Of a stretch of 13,512 nucleotides of DNA, positions 1-8,300 are shown piece after piece. The stretch's first letter is position 1; each line of letters begins with the position of its first letter. Under the pieces are notes generated by a model. That model had not been told where the DNA came from, did not search any database, and saw only the letters and a list, made by a program, of their open reading frames with translations. This DNA is from CAYWXK01 sp964462515 (lineage in GTDB: Bacteria; Planctomycetota; Phycisphaerae; Sedimentisphaerales; Anaerobacaceae): NCBI GenBank assembly GCA_964462515.1, contig CAYWXK010000070.1:1-13512 (forward strand). The letters are read 5' to 3'. A program made the translations under genes and the position numbers.

Positions 1-1304
1 GGATTGCCGCCAACTTTTAAGACCGTCAGGTTTTCGTCATCGAGGTTTATATCGCTTAACCTTTTGGCGAGGCCATCTGTTATCAGGATGGGCTTTTTGG
101 CATCGAGCATCTTTTTGAGCTTGCCGGTAAATAGCGGGTCTTTGAGGGCGTGAACCGGGAAAAATGCAGATTTGGCATCGGCGTCGATTTCATAAGTCGG
201 GATAAGAGGCAATCCCAGCATTCCTACAAAGTCAAATATGTATTGTTCATCGTAGGCGTCGCTGTTCGGCGGCTTGGGTGCGAGGATACCTTTGATGGGT
301 TTGTTTCGGACTAACTTAGCAAGCTGGAATAATCCGGGAATCTCTTTTCGTAATTTTTCGACGTTTGCCGGCCCGGTTTCGCGCAGGAGCGAGCCATAAC
401 AAAATAGCAGCATCTCTTTGGCATCTGCCAGAATGGTTTGGCGCGCCTGCTCGACGTAGGTATTTTCTGTGGTTCCGAAAGGGTCGAACCAGCCGCCACC
501 CGTCTTTGCGCCGCCTATTTTGCCCAGCCATCGCATAATGTAATAGGCCTCATACTGGACCTTTCCGCCCCAGCGCTTGTCGGTATAATCCCGTGTTTCC
601 GTGCCGACCCAGATTTTATCAAAGTCTGCTGATTGGCGTATGACTTCATAGCCGCGATTATGGAAATCATCATACCATTGAGGGTATTTGATTATAATTT
701 TGATATTGGGATTAACCGCCTTTGCGGGTTTGAGAATCCTGTCCCGGCTCATTTTTACCATAAGGTCGCAGCGATAATCTACCCACGAGTTTTGGCCGCG
801 AGCCTTTTCACATTCATCGCATTTACAATCGATAAATAGAAAATCGTCAATCATAATCTCGTCGAACATCGATGCGGTGTATTCAAAGATTTTCTGGAGC
901 TGCTGTTGTGTTGGCTGGTCGGTATAGCAGGAGATACCGTTCCAGCCGGTTGACCTCTTCCCGATACCTGTTGTGGTGATGCAGCCTGAGACCTCAAATC
1001 CTTCGGCCTTGAACCGGTCACGTGCGTGTTCGAGAGTTTTTCTCTCAGCGGTGTAGCCGTCTCGATAGGATTCGATGAAGGCGTGTGTAACAGCGGTCTT
1101 TTTGCACCAGTCCATAGCGCTATTTATACCTTCATCGTTCGATAAAAGGTCTTTGACGTTTTGTGCCGTAAAAAGAGTGGAAATTTTTAGAAGCTCCTTA
1201 TTTTCTTTCGCTAAATCCCACAATGATTGCCCCTGGCAATTTACAGTTATTAACAATAATAGACCTGTTATGGCAATTCGTCTTGGATGTTTTGGTTTAA
1301 TCAT
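1..1304 (-). CDS. Exported TIM-barrel glycoside-hydrolase-like protein, 3' end cut by window
   Basis: An open minus-strand frame runs from an ATG at 1304 to the window edge (434 codons, no stop), so the C-terminus is missing. The start has an AAGGAG ribosome site 10 nt upstream and overlaps the previous gene's stop (ATGATTAA). Residues 1-23 are basic then hydrophobic (LLLLITVNC), which reads as a signal peptide; Cys23 is not in a good lipobox. Residues ~90-250 alternate beta-strand-like and helix-like stretches, with FDEIMIDDFLF followed by a Cys-x-Cys-x2-Cys at 160-165. That arrangement, acidic strand end then a CxCxxC cluster, is known from TIM-barrel glycoside hydrolase relatives (GH42-like and DUF4838-like proteins). 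Residues ~335-434 (KGILAPKPPNSDAYDEQYIF onward) resemble the class I amidotransferase-like fold that follows the barrel in GH42-type enzymes. Carbohydrate hydrolysis outside the cytoplasm is inferred; I could not assign a family or substrate. Confidence 0.72.
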   Translation of the reverse strand, partial: MIKPKHPRRIAITGLLLLITVNCQGQSLWDLAKENKELLKISTLFTAQNVKDLLSNDEGINSAMDWCKKTAVTHAFIESYRDGYTAERKTLEHARDRFKAEGFEVSGCITTTGIGKRSTGWNGISCYTDQPTQQQLQKIFEYTASMFDEIMIDDFLFIDCKCDECEKARGQNSWVDYRCDLMVKMSRDRILKPAKAVNPNIKIIIKYPQWYDDFHNRGYEVIRQSADFDKIWVGTETRDYTDKRWGGKVQYEAYYIMRWLGKIGGAKTGGGWFDPFGTTENTYVEQARQTILADAKEMLLFCYGSLLRETGPANVEKLRKEIPGLFQLAKLVRNKPIKGILAPKPPNSDAYDEQYIFDFVGMLGLPLIPTYEIDADAKSAFFPVHALKDPLFTGKLKKMLDAKKPILITDGLAKRLSDINLDDENLTVLKVGGN

Positions 1305-2529
1305 TTTTTGTATTCTCCTTCGTTTGTTTTTCCCACGATTCTCTAAGTTTGGTAACAGCAGAATCATAACCGGGATATTTGGTTCTTACCTTTTCGAGGA
1401 TGCTTTCTGCCTCGACGGTTTTATCTTGTGCCTTCTTACACAGAGCGAGATAAAGCCCCGCCACAGGTGAAAAAAATGAATCGTCATCAAAAAGAGCCGA
1501 CAAATATTTCTCTGCCTCAAGGTAATACTCTTCTTTTTTCTGAGAAAGTTGGACTTCGCACGCATGACCAGGCTCATTTACGAACGTCGCCATCTGAGCA
1601 TATTTGGCTTCGCACGCATAACCATACCCATATACGAATGTCACCAAACTCCAATCGACCGCGCTTATTGTATTGTTTCTGAAGCGGCCAAATAACGTCC
1701 GTGTAATAATATCTCCTTCCAGAGTCCTGTATTTATAATCTGCTCTGTAGTCGCCAGTTATCTTGCTCATTCCGCAAAGGTTAAGTTGAGTTGCTGCTAC
1801 CGTAGGTGCTGACTGTATTTCACCGTATGGCACCAACTGTTGAGTGGCCTGACTCTTGCCTTTTGATATCCTGGTGTATTGATACTCTGCCCAATTCTTA
1901 TATATTTCGTATTGTTCACCCCTGTGTCCTGCTGGTCTTTCCAATTGCTTTATCTCTTCGAGCCTCTCCATAGCCAGGTCATTTCTCTTCATATGCTTGG
2001 ACTCTATCTCAGATAGATATAGGTTACAAATCATTGCCAAATTGGTTTTTCCTTTCAGACCTTCAAGGTTCTCCAGTATTGTCTGGTAGATGTTCTTTGC
2101 CTTTGTCATATCTCCCGAATGCCTTGCTATGGTTCCAATCCAAAACCGGGCAACGACCCTGACAGGAATCTGCATCACTTCAGCCGGTTTGTCAGGATGT
2201 TTACTGATAAGGTCTTCCAATATCGAAATCGCTTTCTGGGGTTTTCCCCGGATGTAAGTAACCTGGGCGGCAACGAAATATGCCTTGATACTCGGTTCAG
2301 GGAGTGCCAAGAGTGAATCAACTAATTTATCACACTCCTCGCCAGCAAGACCATTTGCATCCGATAGCCAGAAGATGAGTTTTTCAGACAAAGCTCTCCG
2401 AACTTCCCACTCCTGTCGTCCTTTCACGTTATCTTCTTCTTCAAAAGAAGGGACATTCGTCCCCAAAACGATATTATTCGAAATTAGAATCACTAATCCT
2501 GCAGCAATTAACTTTATGTAGGCTTTCAT
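1297..2529 (-). CDS. Secreted TPR-like repeat protein with internal 18-residue duplication
   Basis: This encodes 410 residues. Residues 1-23 form a signal peptide (basic start, hydrophobic core, cleavage likely after VLG). Residues ~80-155 (AYFVAAQVTYIRGKPQKAIS, then a second helical pair with GDMTKAKNIYQTILENL) and ~335-385 have the helix-pair pattern and spacing of tetratricopeptide repeats, so it probably acts as an exported protein-protein scaffold; no catalytic motif is visible. Residues 297-314 and 315-332 are two diverged copies of an 18-residue unit sharing TFV, G, ACE and Q. The start lies 18 nt after the stop of the DUF5010-like gene with only a weak ribosome site, and its last 8 nt overlap the start of the next gene, so coupled translation in one operon is likely. 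Function is unknown; a role with the two flanking exported hydrolase-like proteins is inference from position. Confidence 0.8.
   Translation of the reverse strand: MKAYIKLIAAGLVILISNNIVLGTNVPSFEEEDNVKGRQEWEVRRALSEKLIFWLSDANGLAGEECDKLVDSLLALPEPSIKAYFVAAQVTYIRGKPQKAISILEDLISKHPDKPAEVMQIPVRVVARFWIGTIARHSGDMTKAKNIYQTILENLEGLKGKTNLAMICNLYLSEIESKHMKRNDLAMERLEEIKQLERPAGHRGEQYEIYKNWAEYQYTRISKGKSQATQQLVPYGEIQSAPTVAATQLNLCGMSKITGDYRADYKYRTLEGDIITRTLFGRFRNNTISAVDWSLVTFVYGYGYACEAKYAQMATFVNEPGHACEVQLSQKKEEYYLEAEKYLSALFDDDSFFSPVAGLYLALCKKAQDKTVEAESILEKVRTKYPGYDSAVTKLRESWEKQTKENTKND
1534..1641 (-). repeat. 54-bp in-frame tandem duplication
   Basis: Two adjacent 54-bp units (1588-1641 and 1534-1587) lie inside the TPR-like gene. 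By hand alignment 38 of 54 bases match, including GCG TGC GAA in both, and 8 of 18 residues are identical. The unit is a whole number of codons, so the frame is kept. Each copy carries one cysteine, which might pair in the exported protein. Confidence 0.75.
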
Positions 2530-2547
2530 TTTATGTTACTTATCGGA

Positions 2548-4176
2548 TTATTTTATCTTTTTAAGCTCTACCTTACTTATCGCCAGTTCCAAATTGCCGT
2601 CAACGACAGAGATACGAAAGTCGGCGCCGTTGCAGCGGTTCATAAAACGGCACTGCGACAGAGCAAATTCGGCTGTCTTCCACTTGCCGGTTTCTGAAAT
2701 AGTAACGTTGCCAACTCGCCGTGCTGACGCACTGGCGCAGCAGGCAGGACGGAAGGCGCCTTCATATAGACCAGCTTGCGGATTGCTGCTGTCGTATTCC
2801 AGCAGGAAAGACGAGCAACCTGCATCTCGATATGTTACGGACACAGAAACTGTCCGGTCAAATAGCTCGTATGCAAAGGCATCATCGACATTAAAATAAA
2901 GATAGCGGTTGTCTGAATGCGGGTTTGGTGCCGAAACAATAGCTTCGACATCATCGAACTTTGCTTTCTTCCACATACCGTCGCCGCCATCAGCAAGCGT
3001 AATGCCTTTAAGTTGTCCCGGCATCCAGCTAACAGAATTTCCATCCAGATACGATGATGGCAGCCGAATTTGTGTTTTCGTCCGCCACATATCGGAGAAC
3101 AATCGAGTCAAAACGATATATGTTCGGCCATATTCGCGAGAGGCGGCTATGTCGGTGCCTTCGTGCCATTCGCTCCAGGTCTCTACGTGCACTATCCAGG
3201 GCCTATTTTCACTTTTTAATTGCAGCACCTTCAGCCACCGCTCGATGTAGGTTTTTCCGTCGAGCCGCTTAACAATGAGCGGAGTTCTATCCGGCACGGC
3301 GCTATGGTCGTATCCGGGGCCAAGAGCAACAACATATTTGTAGATAAGCGGGCCATTTACCGCACCGCCCCAGGAATATACCGCATCGGTTTCGCCTATC
3401 CAGTTGGGGGATTTTACGATAAATGGCTCCACGCCGTAGTCTCTCTTGAATCTGCGTTTAGTGTATGCAAACTGGTTCGGGTCCTGCTTTTTGGCAAAGG
3501 CCGCCTCGTATATAAAAATAATCGGCCTGCCGTCCACGCGGGCCCATTTTGAGGGAGGAATCAGACTGAAGAAGTCGCGTATCGCTGTGTAGAACCACTC
3601 CTTTCCCAAATCCGTTGTCAAATCGACGTGGTAGCTGCTGCCATTCGTGTTGAAGCCGTTCCACGAGAGGATTGATGTATCGTAGAATAAGCCGATTGCT
3701 GGCGGTTCCAGACCGTCCTTCTGCAAAGCATCGTGTGCTTCAACAAGAGGCGGCAGTCCCACAAAACTCCACCCATCATATTTTCCCGGCACGCCCCAGT
3801 AAACCGGCATCAAAAAATCGATGCCTGCTTCAATCATATCCAACAATTGCGTTTTGTGCCAGGAGGCACGCTTAAAACTAAGGTCATTCATATCGGCGGG
3901 ATGAGTCGTCAGGGCGTCTGTGCCATCGTGGTCGATAATGTGACTTTTTGTGTCGATGTCATACCAGTAGAAATATGTTGTTCCAACAACTGGCTGGCCC
4001 CACTTGAATGAATCGGTGTTTTTATGGTCTTTCGCCTCCAATGGGAAAAATTTTCCCGGCGGCTTGTCAGGCAACTGATTGTTGGCAAAAACAGCCGCAG
4101 AAAATACAAAGCTTAAAGCGCAAAACGTAAGGCTGACAAGTTTTCGAATCTTGCATTGTATTTTCGATTTTTTCAT
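2548..4176 (-). CDS. Secreted DUF5010-like putative glycoside hydrolase with C-terminal beta-sandwich
   Basis: This encodes 542 residues with a signal peptide at 1-31 (KIRKLVSL, hydrophobic stretch, cleavage after VFA). Residues ~62-365 match what I know of the DUF5010 / GH99-like TIM-barrel group: an early VGTTYFYWYD, then LLDMIEAGIDFLMPVYWG (111-128), IGLFYDTS (161-168), DGRPIIFIYE (215-224), and the signature-like ETWSEWHEGTDI (332-343), whose acidic residues are candidate catalytic groups. Residues ~390-542 are beta-rich with several cysteines (454, 479, 480, 509, 515) and look like a carbohydrate-binding jelly-roll module. The likely role is cleavage of an extracellular or periplasmic glycan, substrate unknown. 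The ATG follows the thiE stop after a single base (TAA-A-ATG) and the gene has no strong ribosome site, so translation is probably coupled to thiE. Family placement is from memory of motifs. Confidence 0.78.
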   Translation of the reverse strand: MKKSKIQCKIRKLVSLTFCALSFVFSAAVFANNQLPDKPPGKFFPLEAKDHKNTDSFKWGQPVVGTTYFYWYDIDTKSHIIDHDGTDALTTHPADMNDLSFKRASWHKTQLLDMIEAGIDFLMPVYWGVPGKYDGWSFVGLPPLVEAHDALQKDGLEPPAIGLFYDTSILSWNGFNTNGSSYHVDLTTDLGKEWFYTAIRDFFSLIPPSKWARVDGRPIIFIYEAAFAKKQDPNQFAYTKRRFKRDYGVEPFIVKSPNWIGETDAVYSWGGAVNGPLIYKYVVALGPGYDHSAVPDRTPLIVKRLDGKTYIERWLKVLQLKSENRPWIVHVETWSEWHEGTDIAASREYGRTYIVLTRLFSDMWRTKTQIRLPSSYLDGNSVSWMPGQLKGITLADGGDGMWKKAKFDDVEAIVSAPNPHSDNRYLYFNVDDAFAYELFDRTVSVSVTYRDAGCSSFLLEYDSSNPQAGLYEGAFRPACCASASARRVGNVTISETGKWKTAEFALSQCRFMNRCNGADFRISVVDGNLELAISKVELKKIK

Positions 4177-4177
4177 T

Positions 4178-5233
4178 TTATTTTTTGTTTTTCCCTGTGC
4201 TGATTTTCTCTTTTAGATTTTGGCAAAGTCTTGCCGGGTCGGCTGACTTAGTTACTGCGGAGCAAATGGCAACTGCTGTAGCGCCGGCATCTAAAGCCTC
4301 TTGGATATTCTCTAATGTTATGCCGCCGATAGCGACGTTGGCAATGCCGGTGTCGGCAAGTTTTTTTGTTGCCTGCCTGACATAATCCAGCCCTGCAACT
4401 TTAAGGTCCGGCTTTGTCGGACTGGCAAAGACAGGGCCAAGACTAACGTATGTAGGAGATTCTTTGCAGGCAGCCAAAAGCTCCTTGAGCGAATGTGTGC
4501 TCTTGCCGATAATCAATGGCGAAAGCCCGAGCTTATGAGCTTGTTGGACAGGCAAATCATTCTGTCCAAGATGGACACCATCGGCACCGGCAGCGACTGC
4601 TATATCGACTCGGTCGTTTATTATGCTTAGAACGCCGGCATCTTTACATATATGGACGAATTCGACAGCAGTAGCAAAGAATTTGTCATCGTCGATATTC
4701 TTGGCCCGCAGTTGGATGCAATCGGCGCCGCCGGCAGCACATTTGCCTGCTAAAGAAAAAATATCCGCAGGCAAGTTACTGGTGATTACTACATACAACC
4801 CCACCTTCTTGAATTTCTCTGTCGGCACACCTATAAGGACAATATCCTTTTCAAGTGTGTAAGCGTCAAATCGCAATTTCTCAATTGTTTCGGCTACCGG
4901 GCGATTTTGTATTTGCGACATCTCGCCTAAAGTTCGCAGCGCCTCGGTCAGGCGTTTGCAGCCGGCAGTAACACAGTCATTTAGACTATTACGCGACAGC
5001 TTTTCGTCAATCGGTTTGCCGGCACCGACGTCACTGAAAGTATCTCTACTTGAGATGAGTTGGCCGGCATCAAGCTTGCCGATAGCTGCTGAAAGCTGGT
5101 GCCGAAGCTGCCTGGCTCTTTCAAAAAGTGGCGCTGAATTTAAGGCGAATCTGCAAAAATCTTCTATTACTCGAATTGCCTCACGGGCACGATTGAAATT
5201 GGCATCGATAATCCTATAAACAGCACGCTCCAT
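4178..5233 (-). CDS. thiE: ThiD2-ThiE fusion: HMP-P kinase domain plus thiamine-phosphate synthase
   Basis: ThiE joins hydroxymethylpyrimidine diphosphate and carboxy-thiazole phosphate to form thiamin phosphate in the cytoplasm. From the ATG at 5233 the protein has 351 residues. Residues 1-~130 (YRIIDANFNRAREAIRVIED, RLTEALRTLGE) match the ThiD2 domain, described in the literature as a monofunctional HMP-phosphate kinase often fused to ThiE. Residues ~140-345 are ThiE: IQLRAK, INDRVDIAVAAGADGVHLGQ, the phosphate-binding GPVFASPTKP, VAIGGI and the final ATAVAICSAV. The single-domain enzyme is ~210 residues, so the fusion accounts for the length. An in-frame TTG at 5275 would add 14 residues, but homology begins at MERAVYRI and a TATAAT box at 5243-5248 lies inside that extension, so I prefer 5233. 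No TPP riboswitch is seen upstream. It is the first gene of the tight four-gene run. Confidence 0.92.
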   Translation of the reverse strand: MERAVYRIIDANFNRAREAIRVIEDFCRFALNSAPLFERARQLRHQLSAAIGKLDAGQLISSRDTFSDVGAGKPIDEKLSRNSLNDCVTAGCKRLTEALRTLGEMSQIQNRPVAETIEKLRFDAYTLEKDIVLIGVPTEKFKKVGLYVVITSNLPADIFSLAGKCAAGGADCIQLRAKNIDDDKFFATAVEFVHICKDAGVLSIINDRVDIAVAAGADGVHLGQNDLPVQQAHKLGLSPLIIGKSTHSLKELLAACKESPTYVSLGPVFASPTKPDLKVAGLDYVRQATKKLADTGIANVAIGGITLENIQEALDAGATAVAICSAVTKSADPARLCQNLKEKISTGKNKK

Positions 5234-5242
5234 AGCGGTGCA

Positions 5243-5248
5243 ATTATA
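5243..5248 (-). promoter_or_regulatory. Possible -10 box just upstream of thiE
   Basis: On the minus strand a perfect TATAAT ends 9 nt before the thiE ATG at 5233. A transcript from it would start about at 5236 and be nearly leaderless, which would fit the absence of a Shine-Dalgarno sequence. No convincing -35 box is seen at 16-18 nt, so the call is tentative. Confidence 0.35.
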
Positions 5249-5293
5249 CGGCTTCGAGCATCTATTTGGTAGCAAAAATTTTCTTCGCTATTA

Positions 5294-5314
5294 GAGGCCT
5301 TTTAATGCGGCCTC
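5294..5314 (-). terminator. Weak candidate hairpin terminator after the metallopeptidase gene
   Basis: Six nt after the TGA of the peptidase gene, GAGGCC and GGCCTC can form a 6-bp GC-rich stem around a 9-nt loop. There is no T-run directly behind it (a TTTTT occurs about 14 nt later), so it may be a poor terminator or simply an RNA 3'-end stabilising hairpin. It would separate the peptidase transcript from the thiE operon. Confidence 0.4.
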
Positions 5315-5320
5315 GGCGGG

Positions 5321-8300
5321 TCAATTATGCCAGTTTGTCCGGGCAAACCACTCCTCTGCAAGAAGGGCGAAATCTGTCATATCGACGATGCCATTTCTAT
5401 CTAAATCTCCGGGCTGGTCGTAATCGCTATCCAACCAATCTTCTGCCCAATCTGCAAGGTCATATAAATCTATTAGCCCGTCGTTGGTTAGGTCTGCCAA
5501 GATAGCCCACCTCTGAGGCGGCATACTCGCTTCGGTAGAGCCGCCAAAGGCCCCCATATCAATGCGTAGGTTTTTGCCCCAGGTATTAGACGGGTCCGGC
5601 GGCACACTGGTCGGCTCTTTAGCCAATGATGAGCCGGGATTACCTGCGTCGATGCATCTACTGGTAACGTCATCCCACGTCCAAACTTTGCGGGTTGTGT
5701 CCCATCGCCAGCCTTCGCTTTTCAAATGGTAGTCGCCATTATTGGCATCCACAAAACACGGGTCAACGTTTATGTTGCCCTGGCCACCCACCCAGCTTCC
5801 CTGAATATCGCTATAATTGAGTTTGATAGTGCTAAACAAAATGGAGCGTGAAATTTGCATAGGCAAATTACCCCAGAGCACGCAGTTATCAACCGTTGCA
5901 GCGGCTTTGTTCAGCTTGATACCGCTATCTTGATTTGCGACAAAGGTGCAATTGGTGATTGATGGCTTGCTCTGGCCGCCTGGCTTGTTCTCGCCGTCCG
6001 CGGCACAACCTGCGCCGCCGTTGTTGGCAAGTATGCAGTTGGCCAGTGTAAGATCGCTCTTGTAAGCGTAAATGCCCTCATCTCTATTTTCAGCAATGAC
6101 ACAATTTGTAATTTTGGGAGAAGAATTGTTGTCGCAGTATATACCCCTGTTTCCGCCGGTAATGGTAAGGCCGGTCAGCACGCAGTTAGCATCCTCGCCG
6201 CTCGAGAAGGTTACAACTCGATTGCCGCCCATGATAACAGTGGCTGCCACGATTGCAGAATCCTCGGGGTTTGTTGACCTGACCACCAGGTTTTTGCCTT
6301 TGAAATCGATGTTTCCATAATAAGTTCCCCTGTCGATTACTATTTCATCGCCGTTTTCGGCTTCGTTAATGGCAGACTGAATACAACAATATATCTCCCC
6401 CGTAGTTAGGTTCTGAATTGTTCTGTTAGCGATGGAACATTCACGAACTTGAATCATCAAGTTGGCCAGTATTCCATAGTATTCAAAAGAGTTCCACGCC
6501 CCAGAGTAAGGAGAATAAACCCATGAGCGCCCATAGTAAGGTGGGTCATTGTCAACGCCGTTGTAATATACAGTATCACCCTCGAGCCATCCTACATAAA
6601 AGCTGCCGCTATTAATTTTCAGGTCGAGGGAGGACATATCGACCTCGAACCAGTCGTTCGTGGCGGGTACATCAACGCTGACACTGCCTAACACCCTGCC
6701 TGGCGTGCCGCGGGGTCCATCATCGTCCCACACTTTGACGGTAATCGTGGAATTCCCGTATGGGGACGGGAATAGCCGCACTATTGACGGATAGTATGGA
6801 TAGCTCTGTGGTGTCATGCGAACAGCCAGTCCACCGCCGCTGCCTCCCCAGCCTAAGAACCCATCAGCCTGTCCGTCCCCATAGCCTGACTGGTCTATGG
6901 CAACAAAGTAAGTCAGTAAGCATCTTCGCGAGTAACTGTAGGGGCCATCGGCGTCTATATCCAGTATGAAGTTAATGGTGTACGTCTCCGGGCAGCCGGC
7001 GTCGAGCGAGATGATGAATGGGTCGGCTGCATTGTTGACCTGACCACCATAATTAGCTGAGGGAAAGTTAGCGCTGCCCTTAATAATGTTCACAAGCGGG
7101 TCGTTGCTATTTATATTGGCGGTGACGTTGGTTGCATTAGCCCAGCCGTTAGTTAGTGTAAGTGACAGATTAACCATTTCACCGGGTTCGAGTTTGCCGT
7201 TAGCATTTCCTTGGGCGTCATCAACCACAACACTCGGTGCAGCGTATTGCATTCCACCGATGCCGTGGTAACCAAATTCAGTAAAAATTACCTCTGCGTG
7301 GGGGGTCCCGTTGCTTAGATTGTTATCGCCGTAGCGAATATCATCTTCGAGCAGGATAGCCAGAAGGTATTCTTCAAAGGACTGCGGGTAGGCGTAGCGG
7401 GCAAAATGCACCATTTGGTCCCAGGCATCTGCACCGATTTCGTTTTCGAGCATCTTCCGCACCTCCCAGAGGCCGGCGCTGAACATCTGACTGTCTTCGT
7501 GAACCTCGTTATACCAATCCGTGTCTCGCCGATAGGAATTTTCTAATGTGCGGAAACCATTGGGAGAACCGAATATAAGCCCCCCATCGCCCACGAAGGG
7601 ATTTTGACTCGGGCTGAGAATACATCCGAAGTAGTCGCTCCACGCCTCGTTCATAGCGCCCTGTTCCATAGCGTAAGGAAAGGTAATGCCATCATAGATT
7701 TTTTCTGTTACTCCGTGGGTGTATTCGTGGTAAACCACCTCTGAATAAAGAGCAAAATCATCGCAGGACTGGCTGCGTGCGCCGAATGTCAGACCTTCGC
7801 CGTCCCAGTAAGCATTACAATAGCCATTCGCGCAGCCCTCCTGCACTGTCACCGGCATTGGGTAGTTTAAGCCCGCAGGATAAGAATAAGGCGAAGATTC
7901 CGAGAGACTGGGGTCCATCGCCAAATAGTAGTTATGGATATAATTAACGTGCCAATATACACTCGATTCTGCAATTGCGTTATACAGGGAGCTGTTCCAG
8001 GTGAAATCCACCACCTGCTCAGGGGATATCAATAACTGCTTGAATTGCGCATCTGAGCCGCAGGCATAATTGATGTCGCAATAAAGCCCCTTAAGCTCAG
8101 ATATGATGCTGCACGGGAAGAGGATGCTCGGCTGCCGGGGCAGCACAACGCTATAGGTCCCATTCGCTTGCGTTTGGACAGTATTGGTCCCTCCTAAGAT
8201 TGACACGATTTTGACATCGTCGATGCTCCAGCCCGGATAAGTCACGATATCGTCGGCAGGTCCCATAGCCCATCGAACATATACCGTGGGTTGTCCGGCA

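Noticed and set aside
1075..1470. Plus-strand frame of 131 codons, and the other plus-strand frames in the window
   Set aside because: They lie opposite well-supported minus-strand genes, lack ribosome sites and recognisable domains, and are shadow frames.
5234..5275. TTG start of thiE at 5275
   Set aside because: It adds 14 residues with no similarity to ThiD2, has no good ribosome site, and contains a TATAAT box; the ATG at 5233 starts exactly at the conserved region.
4178..5320. TPP riboswitch ahead of thiE
   Set aside because: Only 87 nt separate the genes and the conserved CTGAGA core of the THI box is absent on the minus strand.
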